From Buttiauxella sp049686335 (GTDB lineage: Bacteria > Pseudomonadota > Gammaproteobacteria > Enterobacterales > Enterobacteriaceae): a stretch of 64,000 nucleotides of DNA. Position numbers and translations under genes: made by a program. The notes below the pieces were generated by a model. The model was not told the origin of the DNA and searched no databases. It worked only from the letters and a program-made list of their open reading frames with translations. This document shows positions 1-8,164 of the stretch, piece by piece. How positions within the stretch are numbered: position 1 is the stretch's first letter; each line of letters opens with the position of its first letter. Where the stretch lies: assembly GCF_049686335.1 (NCBI RefSeq), contig NZ_JBAVHX010000004.1, positions 186,001 through 250,000 of the forward strand, read 5' to 3'.

Positions 1-859
1 CAGCCAGTGCGACGTGCTGGTCATAATAACTGTCAATGCTCCCCTCGCCGCTTTGCCGTCCGGCACGCAGTAAACCAAACCAGGCACCCATCGCCACGGT
101 ACTGTTGTGGCAAAGCACCGCGGTGATGGTCGGGTTATGTTGTAAAAGCGTGGTTATCGCATCGGCGGCCTTCTTCTGACTGGGTTCGCATTCGATTATC
201 CATTCACTATGGAAAGGCAAACCGTATTTCAGCAAGGTGGCGCAATAGCCGCCAACACGCTCGGCTCGCGTTAATGAGGAACCGTCCCCGCCCAGCCAGG
301 CAATTCGCTGATGGCCACGCTTGATAAGGTGTTCGGTCACCAGCTGCGAGGCCTGCATGTTGTCCGGTCTGATAATATCGGCCTCGTCGAGGTAACTGGC
401 TCGCGAGACAAACACCAGCGGCAGACTTTTTTGTTCGGCAACAGTGCGCATATCCGCGCCCTGTCCTGCCGCGCCGGCAACAATAATGCCGTCCACCCCC
501 TGAGAAACCAGTGTCTCAAAGCAACGCTGCATGTGCTGACCCTCAGCGCCGCTTTGTGTCAGAAACAGCAGTTTGCCCTGCTTTTCCAGCTCATCAGTCA
601 GCCCTGCCGTGAGTTCTGCATAAAAAGGATTACACAGATCACGCACGATCAAACCAATCACGCCACTCTGACCGCCACGCAATGAGACGGCTTGCCGGTT
701 ACGCACGAACCCCAGTTTTTCTATGGCTTCGTTCACACGCTGTCCGGTCGCCCCAGAGATGCGCCCTTTGCCGCTGAGTACCAGAGAAACCGTGGTAACA
801 GACACTCCCGCAGCCTCAGCCACTTCATTGATCGTTATTTTCTTTTCTTGAGTCGTCAT
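1..859 (-). CDS. malI: MalI, LacI-family repressor of malX-malY (3' part outside window)
   Basis: Reading back from an ATG at 859 gives a LacI/GalR-type protein: an N-terminal helix-turn-helix (ITINDVAEAAGVSVTTVSLV) followed by a sugar-binding-type core that stays open to the left edge, so the C-terminal end lies outside. The family member next to malX-malY in enterics is MalI, which represses the divergent malX-malY operon. Two MalI-type operators sit in the 226-bp gap to malX, which supports autoregulation as well as malX control. About 286 codons are visible of the family's usual ~340. The identification rests on protein similarity together with the malX/malY neighbours and the operators. 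Confidence 0.93.
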   Translation of the reverse strand, partial: MTTQEKKITINEVAEAAGVSVTTVSLVLSGKGRISGATGQRVNEAIEKLGFVRNRQAVSLRGGQSGVIGLIVRDLCNPFYAELTAGLTDELEKQGKLLFLTQSGAEGQHMQRCFETLVSQGVDGIIVAGAAGQGADMRTVAEQKSLPLVFVSRASYLDEADIIRPDNMQASQLVTEHLIKRGHQRIAWLGGDGSSLTRAERVGGYCATLLKYGLPFHSEWIIECEPSQKKAADAITTLLQHNPTITAVLCHNSTVAMGAWFGLLRAGRQSGEGSIDSYYDQHVALA

Positions 860-936
860 CAGCGAGACGAACCCTCCATGAAATGACACCCGTCATTGAG
901 CCTGATGTGCTGAGAAATAACGGATGAATACAATTG

Positions 937-952
937 GATAAAACGTTTAATC
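937..952. promoter_or_regulatory. MalI operator, malI-proximal
   Basis: The 16-bp site GATAAAACGTTTAATC differs at one position from the palindrome GATAAAACGTTTTATC described for MalI. It lies 78 bp upstream of malI, so it is the likely autoregulatory operator. MalI binding is inferred from the consensus. Confidence 0.75.
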
Positions 953-990
953 CGAATGTGCATATTAGGCACTCTACTCCGCTTTGGATC

Positions 991-1006
991 TGTGAGCTAA
1001 CGCGCA
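991..1006. promoter_or_regulatory. possible CRP half-site between malI and malX
   Basis: TGTGA followed six bases later by GCGCA resembles a CRP site with one good half. It sits between the two MalI operators, as in the E. coli malI-malX control region, where CRP activates. A second weak candidate (TGTGC, six bases, GGCAC) starts at 957. Both are weak matches. Confidence 0.35.
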
Positions 1007-1015
1007 ATAAAGCTT

Positions 1016-1031
1016 GGTAAAACGTTTTATC
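1016..1031. promoter_or_regulatory. MalI operator, malX-proximal
   Basis: GGTAAAACGTTTTATC matches the MalI palindrome with one mismatch. It lies 54 bp before the malX start, a position suited to repress malX-malY. The pair of operators 79 bp apart repeats the E. coli arrangement. Confidence 0.8.
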
Positions 1032-1085
1032 ATCCGCTTCGTTTTGTACCCCTACTCATACTTTAACCAAGGTCAAGGAGTCGTT

Positions 1086-2672
1086 ATGGCGGCTAATACA
1101 CCACAAAAAATTACGCTTTGGGAGTTTTTTCAAAACCTTGGCAAAACCTTTATGTTGCCTGTGGCATTGCTGTCGTTCTGCGGCATCATGCTCGGCATCG
1201 GCAGTTCGCTAAGCAGTCACGATGTGGTGACGCTGTTACCGGCATTAGGGAATCCTGTTCTACAGCTCATTTTCACCTGGATGGGCAAAGTGGGCTCGTT
1301 TGCCTTTAGCTTCTTGCCGATTATGTTCTGTATCGCGATCCCTCTGGGGCTTGCGCGTGAAAACAAAGGGGTTGCGGCGTTTGCCGGTTTTGTCGGTTAC
1401 GCCGTCATGAACCTGGCCGTCAACTTCTGGCTGACGGCTAAAGGCATTCTCCCAACCACAGACGCCGCGATCCTCAAGGCGAACAACATTCAGAATATCC
1501 TCGGTATCCAGTCTATCGACACCGGTATTCTAGGTGCGGTGATTGTCGGGGTGATTGTTTTCCTGCTGCACGAACGTTTCCATAATGTTCGCCTGCCGGA
1601 CGCGCTGGCATTCTTTGGCGGTACTCGCTTTGTGCCCATCATCACAACTGTTGTGATGGGTCTGGTCGGTCTGGTGATCCCTCTTATTTGGCCGGTGTTT
1701 GCCGCAGGCATCAACGCGCTGGGCAATATGATTAACAGTGCAGGCATGTTTGGACCAATGATTTTCGGCACTGGCGAGCGTCTATTATTGCCGTTTGGTT
1801 TGCACCACATTCTGGTGGCGCTGATTCGCTTTACGGAAGCTGGCGGCACGCTGGATGTTTGCGGACACAGCGTCAGCGGTGCGTTAACTATCTTCCAGGC
1901 ACAATTGAGCTGCCCGACTTCTCACGGTTTTGCTGAAAGTGCGACTCGCTTCCTGTCGCAAGGTAAAATGCCTGCCTTCCTTGGCGGCTTGCCGGGTGCT
2001 GCATTAGCGATGTACCACTGCGCGCGCCCGGAAAATCGGCACAAAATTAAAGGCCTGCTGATTTCTGGTGTGATTGCCTGCGTTATCGGCGGTACCACTG
2101 AACCACTGGAGTTCCTGTTCCTGTTTGTCGCTCCGGTTCTGTATCTTATCCATGCTCTGCTGACCGGTCTTGGCTTTACTATGATGGCGGTTTTGGGTGT
2201 CACTATCGGTAATACTGACGGTAACATCATCGATTTCGTGGTATTTGGTATTCTGCACGGCCTGGCGACTAAGTGGTATCTGGTGCCGGTTGTGGCCGCG
2301 ATTTGGTTCTCGGTTTACTACGTCATCTTCCGTTTTGCGATTACCCGTTTCAACATCAAAACTCCGGGTCGTGATGTCGAAAGCACAGTAGAAAAAGCGG
2401 TTATCGGCCAGGTAGGTAAATCGGGTTATAACGTGCCAGCCATCCTTTCAGCACTAGGTGGTGCCGACAATATTGTCTCACTGGATAACTGCATTACGCG
2501 TCTGCGTTTATCCGTGAAAGATATGTCACTGGTGGACAGTGCCGCGTTGAAAAACCTGCGCGCCATTGGCGTGGTGCAACTAAACCAACATAATCTGCAA
2601 GTGGTGATTGGGCCGCAGGTCCAGTCGGTAAAAGATGAAATGGCGCATCTGATGCAAACTGCTCAGGCGTAA
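1086..2672 (+). CDS. malX: PTS maltose/glucose-type permease MalX (EIIBC)
   Basis: A 528-residue phosphotransferase-system transporter of the glucose family. It has a long multi-helix EIIC domain (about residues 10-400) and a C-terminal EIIB domain whose phosphorylated cysteine is in LDNCITRLRL (about residue 469). It imports and phosphorylates a sugar at the inner membrane; E. coli MalX can carry glucose and maltose, but its natural substrate is unsettled. The ATG at 1086 is chosen because AAGGAG stands five bases ahead; an upstream in-frame start at 1014 would lie at the operator. Length matches E. coli MalX (530). It forms an operon with malY under MalI. Confidence 0.95.
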   Translation: MAANTPQKITLWEFFQNLGKTFMLPVALLSFCGIMLGIGSSLSSHDVVTLLPALGNPVLQLIFTWMGKVGSFAFSFLPIMFCIAIPLGLARENKGVAAFAGFVGYAVMNLAVNFWLTAKGILPTTDAAILKANNIQNILGIQSIDTGILGAVIVGVIVFLLHERFHNVRLPDALAFFGGTRFVPIITTVVMGLVGLVIPLIWPVFAAGINALGNMINSAGMFGPMIFGTGERLLLPFGLHHILVALIRFTEAGGTLDVCGHSVSGALTIFQAQLSCPTSHGFAESATRFLSQGKMPAFLGGLPGAALAMYHCARPENRHKIKGLLISGVIACVIGGTTEPLEFLFLFVAPVLYLIHALLTGLGFTMMAVLGVTIGNTDGNIIDFVVFGILHGLATKWYLVPVVAAIWFSVYYVIFRFAITRFNIKTPGRDVESTVEKAVIGQVGKSGYNVPAILSALGGADNIVSLDNCITRLRLSVKDMSLVDSAALKNLRAIGVVQLNQHNLQVVIGPQVQSVKDEMAHLMQTAQA

Positions 2673-2679
2673 ATCACAG

Positions 2680-2697
2680 TGGGCGCTCCGGCGCCCA
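2680..2697 (+). other. intercistronic hairpin malX-malY
   Basis: TGGGCGC and GCGCCCA pair around a TCCG loop in the malX-malY gap, with only a short T-run after it. This looks like an RNA-stability or weak attenuating hairpin rather than a full terminator. Confidence 0.5.
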
Positions 2698-2713
2698 TTT
2701 GTTGTGAGGTGAT

Positions 2714-3886
2714 ATGTTCGATTTTTCCACCCCCGTTGACCGACATGGAACCTGGTGTACCCAGTGGGATTATGTCGCAGACCGTTTCGGCGCCGCCGAT
2801 CTCCTGCCCTTTACCATCTCCGATATGGATTTCGCTACCGCTCCGGTCATTCTCGACGCCTTACAAAAGCGCTTGTCTCATGGCGTTTTGGGTTACAGCC
2901 GCTGGAAGAATGACGAGTTTCTTGGGGCGATTGCGCACTGGTATCAGACACGTTTTAACAGTGTGATTGATAAAGAGGCAGTAGTTTACGGCCCGTCGGT
3001 TATCTACATGGTTTCGCAGCTGATTCGCCAGTGGTCAGAACCGGGTGAAGCGGTACTGATCCATACTCCAGCATACGATGCGTTTTACAAGGCCATCGAA
3101 GGGAATCAGCGCCAGGTTTTGAGCGCGCCACTGCATAACACTGACGGTGGCTGGATGTGCGATATGGCAGCGCTGGAAGCGCAACTGGCAAAACCTGAAT
3201 GCAAAATCATGCTGCTATGCAGCCCGCAAAACCCGACCGGAAAGGTCTGGACGCGCAGCGAACTGGAAACCATGGCGACGTTGTGCGAGCAACATGGCGT
3301 CAGGGTTATCAGTGATGAAATTCATATGGATATGGTCTGGCAAGGCCACACGCATACTCCATGGAGCGACGTCGGCCAGGGCCAGTGGGCGCTGTTCACT
3401 TCTGGCTCCAAGAGTTTCAATATCCCGGCATTAACCGGTGCCTACGGCCTGATTAACGACGCCAGTGAACGCCAGCAATATCTGAATGTGCTGAAAGGCC
3501 AGGATGGGCTGTCATCCCCCGCGATCCTCGCGGTAGTCGCTCACATTGCTGCTTATCAGGAAGGTGGCGTTTGGCTCGATGCACTGCGCGCTTACCTGCA
3601 AAGCAATCTTCATTATGTGGCAGACACACTTAACCATGAGTTTGCGCAACTCAACTGGCAGCCGCCGCAATCAACCTATCTGGCGTGGATTGATTTACGC
3701 CCACTCGGAATAGATGACAACGCTCTGCAAAAAGCGCTAATCGAGCAGCAAAAAGTCGCCATCATGCCGGGATATACCTACGGTGAGGAAGGAAAAGGCT
3801 TTGTGCGCCTGAATGCCGGTTGCCCAAGGGTTAAACTTGAAGAAGGCGTGAAGCGCCTTGTTGCGGCGATAAAGTCGCTTCAGTAA
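2714..3886 (+). CDS. malY: MalY, PLP-dependent cystathionine beta-lyase / maltose-regulon antagonist
   Basis: A 390-residue fold-type-I aminotransferase-like enzyme, the same length as E. coli MalY. The PLP lysine is in SGSKSFNIPALTGAY, with the NPTG motif (CSPQNPTGKVW) and the DEIH segment upstream. E. coli MalY cleaves C-S bonds (beta-cystathionase activity) and separately binds and inhibits MalT, the maltose activator. GAGGTG precedes the ATG. It lies 41 bp after malX, is co-transcribed with it, and is followed by a good terminator. Confidence 0.95.
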   Translation: MFDFSTPVDRHGTWCTQWDYVADRFGAADLLPFTISDMDFATAPVILDALQKRLSHGVLGYSRWKNDEFLGAIAHWYQTRFNSVIDKEAVVYGPSVIYMVSQLIRQWSEPGEAVLIHTPAYDAFYKAIEGNQRQVLSAPLHNTDGGWMCDMAALEAQLAKPECKIMLLCSPQNPTGKVWTRSELETMATLCEQHGVRVISDEIHMDMVWQGHTHTPWSDVGQGQWALFTSGSKSFNIPALTGAYGLINDASERQQYLNVLKGQDGLSSPAILAVVAHIAAYQEGGVWLDALRAYLQSNLHYVADTLNHEFAQLNWQPPQSTYLAWIDLRPLGIDDNALQKALIEQQKVAIMPGYTYGEEGKGFVRLNAGCPRVKLEEGVKRLVAAIKSLQ

Positions 3887-3892
3887 CGTTCA

Positions 3893-3913
3893 GGGGAGGA
3901 AACTCCCCTTTTT
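3893..3913 (+). terminator. intrinsic terminator after malY
   Basis: GGGGAG and CTCCCC pair around GAAA and are followed by five T. This closes the malX-malY transcript. Confidence 0.85.
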
Positions 3914-4023
3914 CATAGTACCCTGAGAGTGGTGAGCAATCACAACATGGACTATTTTGTTTCTCATCAGCCAAATCTCGCCCTTATGTCTTTAAGGGTT
4001 TTATCTGGAATAAAAGGTCTTAT

Positions 4024-4359
4024 ATGAAAAACTTGATACTGGGTGTGATCGCAAAAATTTCAAAAATGGATGCCGAAGCGAAGCAGCTTGCGGCAAAAGT
4101 CGAAGCTCAGTCTTTGCTTATCGGGGCCTTATTACTGACCATTGGTAAAAATGGCGGCATGAATGAGATGCTTGAAAATGTCAGAAAGGCCATCAATGCC
4201 GCTTTAGATGCGGCTGATACGCCTTTAAAAACGGATGCAGAACTGTTGTTAAATGAATTCAACAATCTTCTTTTGTTAACCCAACTGCTGGAAACAAACG
4301 ATGCTGAGATTGATATTAATGCCCTGAGAAGCATGCCTGGCGAAACAGCGACTGACTGA
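4024..4359 (+). CDS. IraP-like anti-adaptor (predicted RpoS stabiliser)
   Basis: A 111-residue, mostly helical, soluble protein. Its N-terminus (MKNLI, then spaced K, E-K-L-A-x-VEA and a leucine-rich stretch ending near an Asn) follows the pattern I recall for E. coli IraP (86 residues), and the later D-T-E-LL-x-x-x-x-x-LL segment also lines up. IraP binds RssB and blocks delivery of sigma-S to ClpXP, especially on phosphate starvation. Here the protein is longer by about 25 C-terminal residues and sits between mal genes and add, not at the usual iraP locus. AAGG precedes the ATG. Family assignment is by remembered sequence pattern; function is inferred. Confidence 0.68.
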   Translation: MKNLILGVIAKISKMDAEAKQLAAKVEAQSLLIGALLLTIGKNGGMNEMLENVRKAINAALDAADTPLKTDAELLLNEFNNLLLLTQLLETNDAEIDINALRSMPGETATD

Positions 4360-4590
4360 GTGCTCGTTATGGGCTGGAAGCCACGCTTTCAGCCTGTTAT
4401 TCAGCTTCATTTTTGAATCCAAAAAAAGCACCAGCAAAGGGTAAATGGCACAGAAATGTCTCATGAAGCAGATAAGCTGAAACTGGCTAGCAAGTAACTC
4501 ATTGTTTAGTAAGTTTTATATGATGCTTTTACACTATGACTCTGTAGCATTTATAATGTATCGCACTTTAATCAATAAAAGAGTGCGACC

Positions 4591-5592
4591 ATGATTGATA
4601 CCACCCTGCCGTTAACCGATTTGCACCGCCATCTTGATGGTAATATTCGTGCACAAACAATCCTCGATCTAGGCCGCCAGTTTAATTTGCCACTTCCGGC
4701 TGATTCTCTTGAAGCACTTCGCCCTCATGTACAAGTCGTGGAAACCGCGCCTGATTTGGTCAGTTTCCTGCAAAAACTCGACTGGGGCGTCAAAGTCCTG
4801 GCCTCTCTCGATGCCTGCCGCCGTGTGGCATGGGAAAATATTGAAGATGCCGCGCGCAACGGCCTGCATTATGTGGAGTTACGCTTCTCGCCGGGCTACA
4901 TGGCGATGACGCATAACCTGCCTGTCGCCGGTGTGGTAGAAGCGGTGATTGAAGGGGTTCGTCAGGGCTGTCGCGATTTTGGTGTTGAAGCGCGTTTGAT
5001 TGGCATCATGAGCCGTACGTTTGGTGAAGCCGCGTGCGAAGCGGAGTTAGATGCACTGCTGACGCATCGTGACCACATTACTGCACTGGATCTTGCGGGA
5101 GATGAACTGGGCTTCCCGGGCAGTTTATTCCTGAACCACTTTAACCGTGCGCGCGATGCTGGCTGGCATATCACCGTTCATGCAGGCGAAGCGGCTGGCC
5201 CGGAAAGTATCTGGCAGGCAATTCGTGAGCTGGGTGCAGAGCGCATCGGCCACGGTGTTAAAGCCGTTGAAGATCCGGCGCTGATGGATTTCCTCGCTGA
5301 ACACGGTATCGGTATCGAATCCTGCCTGACATCCAATATTCAAACCAGCACCGTGGCATCGCTGGATAAGCATCCGTTGATCACCTTCCTCGATAAGGGC
5401 GTGCTGGCGACCATTAATACTGATGACCCGGCGGTCCAGGGTATCGATATTATTCATGAATATAACGTGGCGGCCCCGCAAGCGGGTCTGAGCGCGGCAC
5501 ACATCCGTACCGCGCAAGAGAATGGTTTGAAAATTGCCTTCCTGAGTGAAGCGGAAAAGCAGGCGCTAATCGCGAAAGTTCGGGCCGCTTAA
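4591..5592 (+). CDS. add: adenosine deaminase
   Basis: A 333-residue zinc metalloenzyme of purine salvage that converts adenosine and deoxyadenosine to inosine forms. The family signatures are all present: the zinc pair LHRHLDGN near the start, HAGEAAGP in the middle, the SCLTSN segment and the C-terminal zinc/catalytic NTDDPAV. Length equals E. coli Add, and the gene lies beside malX-malY as in E. coli. The 230-bp upstream gap holds no gene that I can support. Confidence 0.97.
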   Translation: MIDTTLPLTDLHRHLDGNIRAQTILDLGRQFNLPLPADSLEALRPHVQVVETAPDLVSFLQKLDWGVKVLASLDACRRVAWENIEDAARNGLHYVELRFSPGYMAMTHNLPVAGVVEAVIEGVRQGCRDFGVEARLIGIMSRTFGEAACEAELDALLTHRDHITALDLAGDELGFPGSLFLNHFNRARDAGWHITVHAGEAAGPESIWQAIRELGAERIGHGVKAVEDPALMDFLAEHGIGIESCLTSNIQTSTVASLDKHPLITFLDKGVLATINTDDPAVQGIDIIHEYNVAAPQAGLSAAHIRTAQENGLKIAFLSEAEKQALIAKVRAA

Positions 5593-5613
5593 GCCTCTTT
5601 ATCCTTCGTCAAA

Positions 5614-5648
5614 CGCTTGAGTCAGGAGACTGACTCAAGCGCTCTTTT
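5614..5648. terminator. terminator between add and yfeH
   Basis: An 11-bp stem (CGCTTGAGTCA paired with TGACTCAAGCG, loop GGAGAC) is followed on the plus strand by CTCTTTTTT. It ends add; the stop codon of the converging yfeH lies inside the stem, so it probably serves both genes. Confidence 0.88.
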
Positions 5649-6620
5649 TTCCTTCGCCGTTTTGCGCGCATAGCGCTGCGCCAGCACCGCACAAACCATC
5701 AATTGCACCTGATGGAATATCATCAGCGGCAGGACCATCATCCCAACCGCACTGGCCGGGAACAGCACATTGGCCATCGGCACACCGTTGGCGAGGCTTT
5801 TCTTCGAGCCACAGAACACAATGGTAATTTCATCCGCCGTGTTGAAACCCATCAGCCGCGCCACCCAGGTGTTAAACACCAGCACAATCGCCAGCAATAC
5901 TATAGAGCATCCCAGCACAGCTAATAACGCGGTGCCATTCACCTGCTGCCAGATACCTTCCACTACCGCCTCACTGAAAGCCACATACACCACCAGCAAA
6001 ATAGATGACCTGTCGGTCATGCTAATCAGCTTTTTATGTTTATCAACCCAGCGGCCAATCAGCGGGCGCGACAAATGCCCCACCACAAACGGCACCATCA
6101 GTTGCAGGACAATTTTGCCAATGGCATGCAGCGTGTCGGTGGTTCCTTCCTGGGTATTCATTAATGCGCCGACTAAAATCGGTGACAGGAAAATACCCAA
6201 AATGCTGGATGCCGAGGCGCTACACACCGCCGCCGCCACGTTTCCGCCCGCGACTGACGTGAAAGCGATTGCCGACTGCACGGTTGCTGGCAACGCGCAG
6301 AGGTACAGGAAGCCCATGTACAGCGGTTGATTAAGGATGGCAGGGGAAATAAAGCTCATCGCCAGCCCCAGCAGTGGGAAAAGTACAAAAGTACTGAGGA
6401 AAACCACGAGGTGGAGTTTCCAGTGCCCGATGCCTGCCACAATCGCATCACGGGAAAGTTTTGCCCCGTGCATGAAAAACAGCAGAGCAATCGCCGCCGT
6501 AGTCAGATATTCGAATGCGGTTTTGACCGCGCCTTCGCAGGGAAAAAGCGAAGCCACGACTACCACGGCTATCATAATCAGCAAAAAAGTATCGATTTTC
6601 AGACGTTGCAACCAGTTCAT
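5622..6620 (-). CDS. yfeH: YfeH, bile acid:sodium symporter (BASS) family membrane protein
   Basis: A 332-residue inner-membrane protein with about ten hydrophobic helices, the same length as E. coli YfeH, and the SBF-like features of the bile-acid:sodium symporter superfamily, for example the crossover-type segment CGSKKSLANGVPMA. The family moves organic anions with sodium; no substrate is established for YfeH. AAGGAAG stands in front of the ATG. It is a single gene convergent with add. In E. coli yfeH lies elsewhere, so this position is a local rearrangement. Confidence 0.9.
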   Translation of the reverse strand: MNWLQRLKIDTFLLIMIAVVVVASLFPCEGAVKTAFEYLTTAAIALLFFMHGAKLSRDAIVAGIGHWKLHLVVFLSTFVLFPLLGLAMSFISPAILNQPLYMGFLYLCALPATVQSAIAFTSVAGGNVAAAVCSASASSILGIFLSPILVGALMNTQEGTTDTLHAIGKIVLQLMVPFVVGHLSRPLIGRWVDKHKKLISMTDRSSILLVVYVAFSEAVVEGIWQQVNGTALLAVLGCSIVLLAIVLVFNTWVARLMGFNTADEITIVFCGSKKSLANGVPMANVLFPASAVGMMVLPLMIFHQVQLMVCAVLAQRYARKTAKEKRALESVS

Positions 6621-6654
6621 CCTGCTTCCTTCAAACCTTGAGCATTCATAGTTT

Positions 6655-6720
6655 TGTAGGGTGGATAAGCGCCAGCGTCATCCACCATTTCTGTCGGTTG
6701 ACGCTGTGCTTAACCGACCG
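6655..6720. repeat. REP-type stem-loop pair upstream of yfeH and downstream of ynfC
   Basis: Two imperfect palindromes in tandem: GGTGGATAAGC...GTCATCCACC (6660-6686), then GTCGGTTGACGC...TTAACCGAC (6693-6718). The same two stem types recur at 12.8, 16.6, 21.2 and 28.5 kb, always between genes, as expected of enterobacterial REP/BIME elements. Confidence 0.8.
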
Positions 6721-6742
6721 ACGAAAGCGACCCAACCCAAAT

Positions 6743-7453
6743 TTAATAGTAATTGATACTATTTTTGATGGTGTACGTTTCTATCTTCGGCGGCTTCGCA
6801 TTGGGGTCAGTGATATTTAGCTCACATTCCAGCGGATTAAAGTGGCCGTCGTAGTCGCAAGTTTGTTTTATCTGCGCGATAGCTTTGCCGTTGAGGGTAC
6901 TTTCTGAAGTGAAATCGAGTTTTTTCTTCAGGTCACTGCCGGTTTTGGCGGTGATGCTCAGAGTCTCGTCATTCGATTTGGTGGTTTTGCCTAACGGATA
7001 ACCTTCAGAATCATAACGGTAGACTATCGATGCCTCTTTACTCTGGGCGGCGACCACAAAGCCTTTATCGTCGGTTTCATAAGTGACGGCAGCCTGAGGT
7101 AATTCTGCCAGCTGGCATTTACCCTGCAATTTCACGCGTCTTTCATGGCTTACGGCATCGATATAATAGTTAGCATTCAGCACAAGCGTAGCGCCGGTGT
7201 TATTTTCCAGGTCATGAAATTCAAGTTCGTTAAAACACCCTTCTTCCGACACCAGACCCACCACGCGTTTAATCACCTCGCCCTTCTGGTTGATAAGCGT
7301 TTGGGTGAAATCTTTGACCGGCCCGCGTAACGGATCGAAGTCGAATTCATTGGAGAAACTTGCCATTTCTGGCGTGTAGGAGAGCGTAGTATTCTGATTA
7401 TCACAGCCGACAACAGAGGCTGCCAGCGCACAGAGAATAATGATTTTCTTCAC
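6743..7453 (-). CDS. ynfC: YnfC lipoprotein (UPF0257 family)
   Basis: A 236-residue predicted lipoprotein, very close to E. coli YnfC (core TPEMASFSNEFDFDPLRGPV). The signal peptide ends in the lipobox VVGC with Cys17. Residue 18 is Asp, the classic Lol-avoidance residue, so inner-membrane retention is predicted. The start is GTG with AGGA six bases upstream. Function is unknown. It diverges from ynfD as in E. coli. Confidence 0.93.
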   Translation of the reverse strand: MKKIIILCALAASVVGCDNQNTTLSYTPEMASFSNEFDFDPLRGPVKDFTQTLINQKGEVIKRVVGLVSEEGCFNELEFHDLENNTGATLVLNANYYIDAVSHERRVKLQGKCQLAELPQAAVTYETDDKGFVVAAQSKEASIVYRYDSEGYPLGKTTKSNDETLSITAKTGSDLKKKLDFTSESTLNGKAIAQIKQTCDYDGHFNPLECELNITDPNAKPPKIETYTIKNSINYY

Positions 7454-7626
7454 GTAAGTCCTGTCCCCGACTTGAAATTTTATAGACCCATTAGCATTCG
7501 ATTTGCGGCCTGGCGGCCAACACCCCTGCGGCCTGGAGGATGATGGGTATCATCATGATATAAGCAAATACAACACTTTACACTACAGGTACTATCCTTA
7601 TACAACATCCCTAACATAAGGAAGAG

Positions 7627-7932
7627 ATGATGAAACACGCTATTTGGCTGGGTGTATGTCTTTTAATCGCGACGACCCCGGTACTCGCGGCACAGACGTC
7701 ATGCGATACCGTTAAGGCCGACATTCAGCAAAAGATCATGAAGAACGGTGTTCCCGAATCGGGGTTCACTTTAACGATAGTGCCAAATGACCAGGCTGAT
7801 CAACCCGATGCACAGGTCGTAGGTCACTGCGCTAATGATACCCAGAAAATTCTTTATACGCGTACCAGCAGCGGCAACTATCCCGTTAGCGGTGGAAATA
7901 CTCAGGACGGTTCGCGAACCGAACCTCAGTAA
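7627..7932 (+). CDS. ynfD: YnfD, small periplasmic DUF1161 protein
   Basis: A 101-residue exported protein: a signal peptide ending ...TTPVLA-AQ, a conserved CDTVKADIQQKI segment, then NGVPESGFTL and VVGHCANDTQKI shared with E. coli YnfD. Two cysteines in the mature part could form a disulfide. AAGGAAGAG precedes a double ATG; the second ATG at 7630 may be the real start. Function is unknown. A strong terminator follows directly. Confidence 0.88.
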   Translation: MMKHAIWLGVCLLIATTPVLAAQTSCDTVKADIQQKIMKNGVPESGFTLTIVPNDQADQPDAQVVGHCANDTQKILYTRTSSGNYPVSGGNTQDGSRTEPQ

Positions 7933-7941
7933 TCATTCCCT

Positions 7942-7964
7942 CGGGGCGTCATCGCCCCGTTTTT
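7942..7964 (+). terminator. intrinsic terminator after ynfD
   Basis: CGGGGCG and CGCCCCG pair around TCAT, followed by TTTTT. It separates ynfD from the ynfE operon. Confidence 0.9.
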
Positions 7965-8040
7965 ACTTCATTAATCTCTGCTTTCACTTTCATTCAAAAC
8001 TCCGCTCTAACTTTGATGCGTGTTAACTCACCCTACTCCT

Positions 8041-8059
8041 AAATGAGTAAAACTCATTT
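8041..8059. promoter_or_regulatory. perfect 8-bp inverted repeat upstream of ynfE
   Basis: AAATGAGT and ACTCATTT are separated by AAA, 106 bp before the ynfE start, with no T-run to make it a terminator. The symmetry suggests a dimeric regulator site. It is not an FNR box (TTGAT-N4-ATCAA). The regulator is unknown. Confidence 0.45.
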
Positions 8060-8164
8060 CAGCCGAAAATATTCGCTGAGTAAGCAATAGTCGGCAACGT
8101 CGTCATAAAACAACATCTACAACAATGACATCCCGAGCCCGTAAAACGCCTCATGGAGTGAGTT

